Assembly (NCBI GenBank): GCA_045114665.1
Contig: JBGUKW010000107.1
Coordinates: 1-6,435, forward strand
Length of the DNA: 6,435 nucleotides
Direction: 5' to 3'
DNA from: CADAWZ01 sp045114665
GTDB taxonomy: Bacteria; Vulcanimicrobiota; CADAWZ01
Program-made: the position numbers and the translations under genes
Part shown: one piece after another, positions 4,709 to 6,435 of the stretch
Layout of the letters: every line of letters begins with the position of its first letter
How positions within the stretch are numbered: the stretch's first letter is position 1
The notes under the pieces: generated by a model
What the model saw: only the letters and a program-made list of their open reading frames with translations
Databases searched by the model: none
What the model was told of the DNA's origin: nothing

Positions 4709-6040
4709 ATGAATGACAAGGATAGGAAGGTGCCGAGACGAATCGCCCAGACTATAATTAATTCTTTAAAGGGCGGTGTTGTGCCACGCATTGGACTTCC
4801 TTATATAACAGTTGGAAGAAAAAATGAGATTGAAGCACTTTTGCATGATGTAGATATTATTGCGGAAGGAGGAGCATCTTTCCGTTTTATTGTTGGTCGT
4901 TATGGTTCTGGTAAAAGTTTTCTTTTGCAAACGATACGCAATTATGTAATGGATCGTGGTTTCATAGTTGCAGATGCAGATCTTTCACCTGAAAGAAGAT
5001 TGCAAGGCACTAATGGTCAAGGACTTGCAACTTATAGAGAGCTTATAGGCAATTTATCAACAAAGACAAAACCAGAAGGCGGTGCGTTGAATTTGATCCT
5101 TGACCGCTGGATTAGTAGTTTACAGAGCGAAGCAATTATAGAAAGTGGATTTGCATTAGGAGACCCTAATTTAACAGCTTTGATTGATAAGAAGATTTAT
5201 GCTGTTACATCTTCTGTAAGTGAATTAGTACATGGTTTTGAGTTTGCAAATTTACTTTCAAAATATTATCATGCTTATGTAGATGGCGATGATGAAACAA
5301 AATTTAAGGTTATTCGTTGGTTTCGTGCTGAATACACATTAAAGCGAGAAGCTAAAGAAGCATTGGGAATTAATATAGTAATAACAGATGACAACTGGTA
5401 TGAATATCTCAAACTTTTTGCTACTTTCTTCCGTTTAGCTGGATATTCTGGCTTGATGATAATGATCGATGAATTGGTTAATATTTATAAGATTCCTAAT
5501 TCAATCACACGCCAATATAACTATGAAAAAATATTGACTATTTACAATGATACTTTGCAGGGAAAGGCTAAATATTTTGGTGTAATAATGGGAGCTACTC
5601 CTCAGGCTATTGAGGACAAAAGGCGTGGTGTTTACAGCTATGAGGCATTGCGTTCTCGTCTTGCAGAAGGCAAATTTTCAAGAGAAGGAGCGAGAGATTT
5701 GCTTGCTCCTGTTATTCGTCTTGATCCACTTACAGCAGAGGAAATGCTTATTTTGTGTGAAAAACTCGCAAATATTCATGCCGATCTCTATGGATATAAA
5801 AGAAAAGTTACTATGGACGATTTGGTAGGCTTTATAAAAATTGAATATGAGCGTGTAGGTGCAGATATTAATATCACTCCAAGAGAAGTTATAAGAGATT
5901 TTATTGAATTACTCGATTTGCTTTATCAAAATCCGTCAATGAGTATCAATGAAATGCTAAATTCTGATGAATTTTCCTATACTAAATCAGAGGCTGTATC
6001 TGATGAAAGACAAGAAAATTACGCAGAATTTACAATATAG
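4709..6040 (+). CDS. BREX-system ATP-binding protein of the BrxC/BrxD (DUF2791) family
   Basis: This 443-residue AAA/ORC-like P-loop ATPase has its Walker A at 63-70 (GRYGSGKS), Walker B at about 248-255 (GLMIMIDE, with D254 and E255), a sensor-1-like strand at 289-297 (YFGVIMGAT) and a candidate arginine finger in ALRSRL (313-318). The N-terminus RRIAQTIINSLKGGVVPRIG and the GRKNEIEALL segment are typical of the DUF2791 family, which includes BrxD of type 2 BREX phage defence. Related proteins also occur beside DEAD/DEAH helicases and TerB-like proteins in other stress or defence islands. All catalytic motifs are intact and the length looks complete. No partner gene is visible: upstream is metabolic and 395 bp downstream hold no clear full gene. 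It uses CGT/CGC/CGA arginine codons heavily, whereas the reductases use almost only AGA, suggesting separate ancestry. Ascribing BREX function would be inference; only the family is supported. Confidence 0.88.
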   Translation: MNDKDRKVPRRIAQTIINSLKGGVVPRIGLPYITVGRKNEIEALLHDVDIIAEGGASFRFIVGRYGSGKSFLLQTIRNYVMDRGFIVADADLSPERRLQGTNGQGLATYRELIGNLSTKTKPEGGALNLILDRWISSLQSEAIIESGFALGDPNLTALIDKKIYAVTSSVSELVHGFEFANLLSKYYHAYVDGDDETKFKVIRWFRAEYTLKREAKEALGINIVITDDNWYEYLKLFATFFRLAGYSGLMIMIDELVNIYKIPNSITRQYNYEKILTIYNDTLQGKAKYFGVIMGATPQAIEDKRRGVYSYEALRSRLAEGKFSREGARDLLAPVIRLDPLTAEEMLILCEKLANIHADLYGYKRKVTMDDLVGFIKIEYERVGADINITPREVIRDFIELLDLLYQNPSMSINEMLNSDEFSYTKSEAVSDERQENYAEFTI

Positions 6041-6178
6041 CTATTGATGATGAAAAAAGACAAGTGATTTTGTAGAGCAGTGTATAACTTAACTCGTTGT
6101 GCTAGTTAAATTTAAAAAATAAGTAAATAAAAAGTTGCTATAAACTATCCAATATTTGCCTGTATACTGACATTTTGT

Positions 6179-6205
6179 CATTGCGAGGCGTAGCCGTGGC
6201 AATCT
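6179..6205 (+). repeat. GC-rich REP-like palindrome, copy 1
   Basis: The sequence has attgc (6180-6184) pairing with gcaat (6199-6203), with an inner ggc-gta-gcc. It is conspicuously GC-rich in an AT-rich gap. Palindromes of the 'cattgcgag…gcaatct' type are scattered between genes in several unrelated bacterial genomes. An inverted, diverged copy lies at 6311-6343. Confidence 0.65.
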
Positions 6206-6310
6206 AAGCCTGTAAATTATTGTTTACTTAAATATTAAGTCGATCGCCTCTATTTATAGAATTTCTGCCAGATTTGTTTAATAAATTACTAAATTTAAAT
6301 TAAGTGGTTG

Positions 6311-6343
6311 AGATTGCCACGGTCGCACAGCTCCCTCGCAATT
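6311..6343 (-). repeat. GC-rich REP-like palindrome, copy 2 (inverted)
   Basis: attgc (6313-6317) and gcaat (6338-6342) form the stem ends. On the minus strand the copy shares ccgtggcaatct (12 bp) and attgcgagg (9 bp) with copy 1, but has a longer middle (gagctgtgcga). The two copies face each other about 105 bp apart and could form one large stem. Confidence 0.65.
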
Positions 6344-6379
6344 ACACTGCCTCTATTTAGTGCTTGTTTTGGGTGAATT

Positions 6380-6435
6380 TTACAGCACTGTTTTTAATAA
6401 TTCGATTGAATTTTCTTCATTTGGATCATTTGTTC
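6380..6435 (-). CDS. Possible C-terminus of a minus-strand gene (continues past the window)
   Basis: Read on the minus strand from the right edge, one frame is open for 17 codons and gives TNDPNEENSIELLKTVL before a TAA at 6382-6380. Its composition looks like a normal protein tail, and the other two minus frames close within 14 codons. No family can be named from so little sequence. It could be chance. Confidence 0.3.
   Translation of the reverse strand, partial: TNDPNEENSIELLKTVL

Larger units (their letters stand above)
6041..6379. other. Non-coding stretch downstream of the ATPase
   Basis: No plausible intact gene is seen. It begins with a coding-like scrap (6040-6075; AIDDEKRQVIL, then stop) out of frame with the ATPase. 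It continues as AT-rich DNA with only a weak 6-bp dyad (ttaact 6089-6094 / agttaa 6104-6109) and no good terminator, then carries the two GC-rich palindromes. An 11-bp direct repeat, gcctctattta, occurs at 6246-6256 and 6349-6359. Confidence 0.6.

Noticed and set aside
5610..5828. 72-codon plus-strand frame inside the ATPase gene
   Set aside because: It is an out-of-frame shadow within an intact conserved gene.
6089..6109. Possible terminator after the ATPase gene
   Set aside because: The stem is only 6 bp and is followed by an A-rich rather than T-rich run.

Overview
The window is AT-rich DNA with short intergenic gaps, AGA-dominated arginine codons in most genes and good Shine-Dalgarno sites. 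This fits a low-GC anaerobic bacterium. An Rpn-type protein tail and GC-rich 'attgc…gcaat' palindromes are reminiscent of host-associated spirochaetes such as Treponema, but that taxonomic guess is weak. No rRNA, tRNA or CRISPR array was seen.

Layout. (1) At the left edge (2-238) is the C-terminal part of an Rpn/PD-(D/E)XK nuclease-family protein whose frame is open back to the first bases. (2) Positions 281-519 hold a foldback MITE-like element with 17-bp terminal inverted repeats (16/17 match), long sub-terminal inverted repeats and a TA duplication. (3) Positions 585-4660 form one redox module. A LysR-type regulator lies on the minus strand. Divergent from it, on the plus strand, are an aldo/keto reductase, a short-chain flavodoxin, a small cupin and a second aldo/keto reductase. 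The two divergent promoters are back to back, and a LysR-like ATT-N9-AAT dyad fills the gap between their -35 boxes. A strong hairpin and an internal promoter separate the first reductase from the flavodoxin-cupin-reductase trio, and an intrinsic terminator closes the set. (4) Positions 4647-6040 hold a single ATPase of the BREX BrxC/BrxD (DUF2791) family, with a promoter that overlaps the preceding terminator and with arginine codon use unlike its neighbours. (5) Positions 6041-6435 are mostly non-coding. They carry two opposed GC-rich palindromes (REP/MITE-like), a short coding-like scrap, and at the far edge what looks like the tail of a minus-strand gene.

How it works together (inference). 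The LysR protein probably senses a small electrophile or aromatic/carbonyl compound and switches on NAD(P)H-dependent carbonyl reductases, a flavodoxin electron carrier and a cupin. The BREX-type ATPase is the most defence-like item, but no partner (helicase, TerB-like, methylase or PglZ gene) is visible, so it is either an orphan or part of a system that has been broken up. The flanking repeats make this an accessory, rearranged locus.
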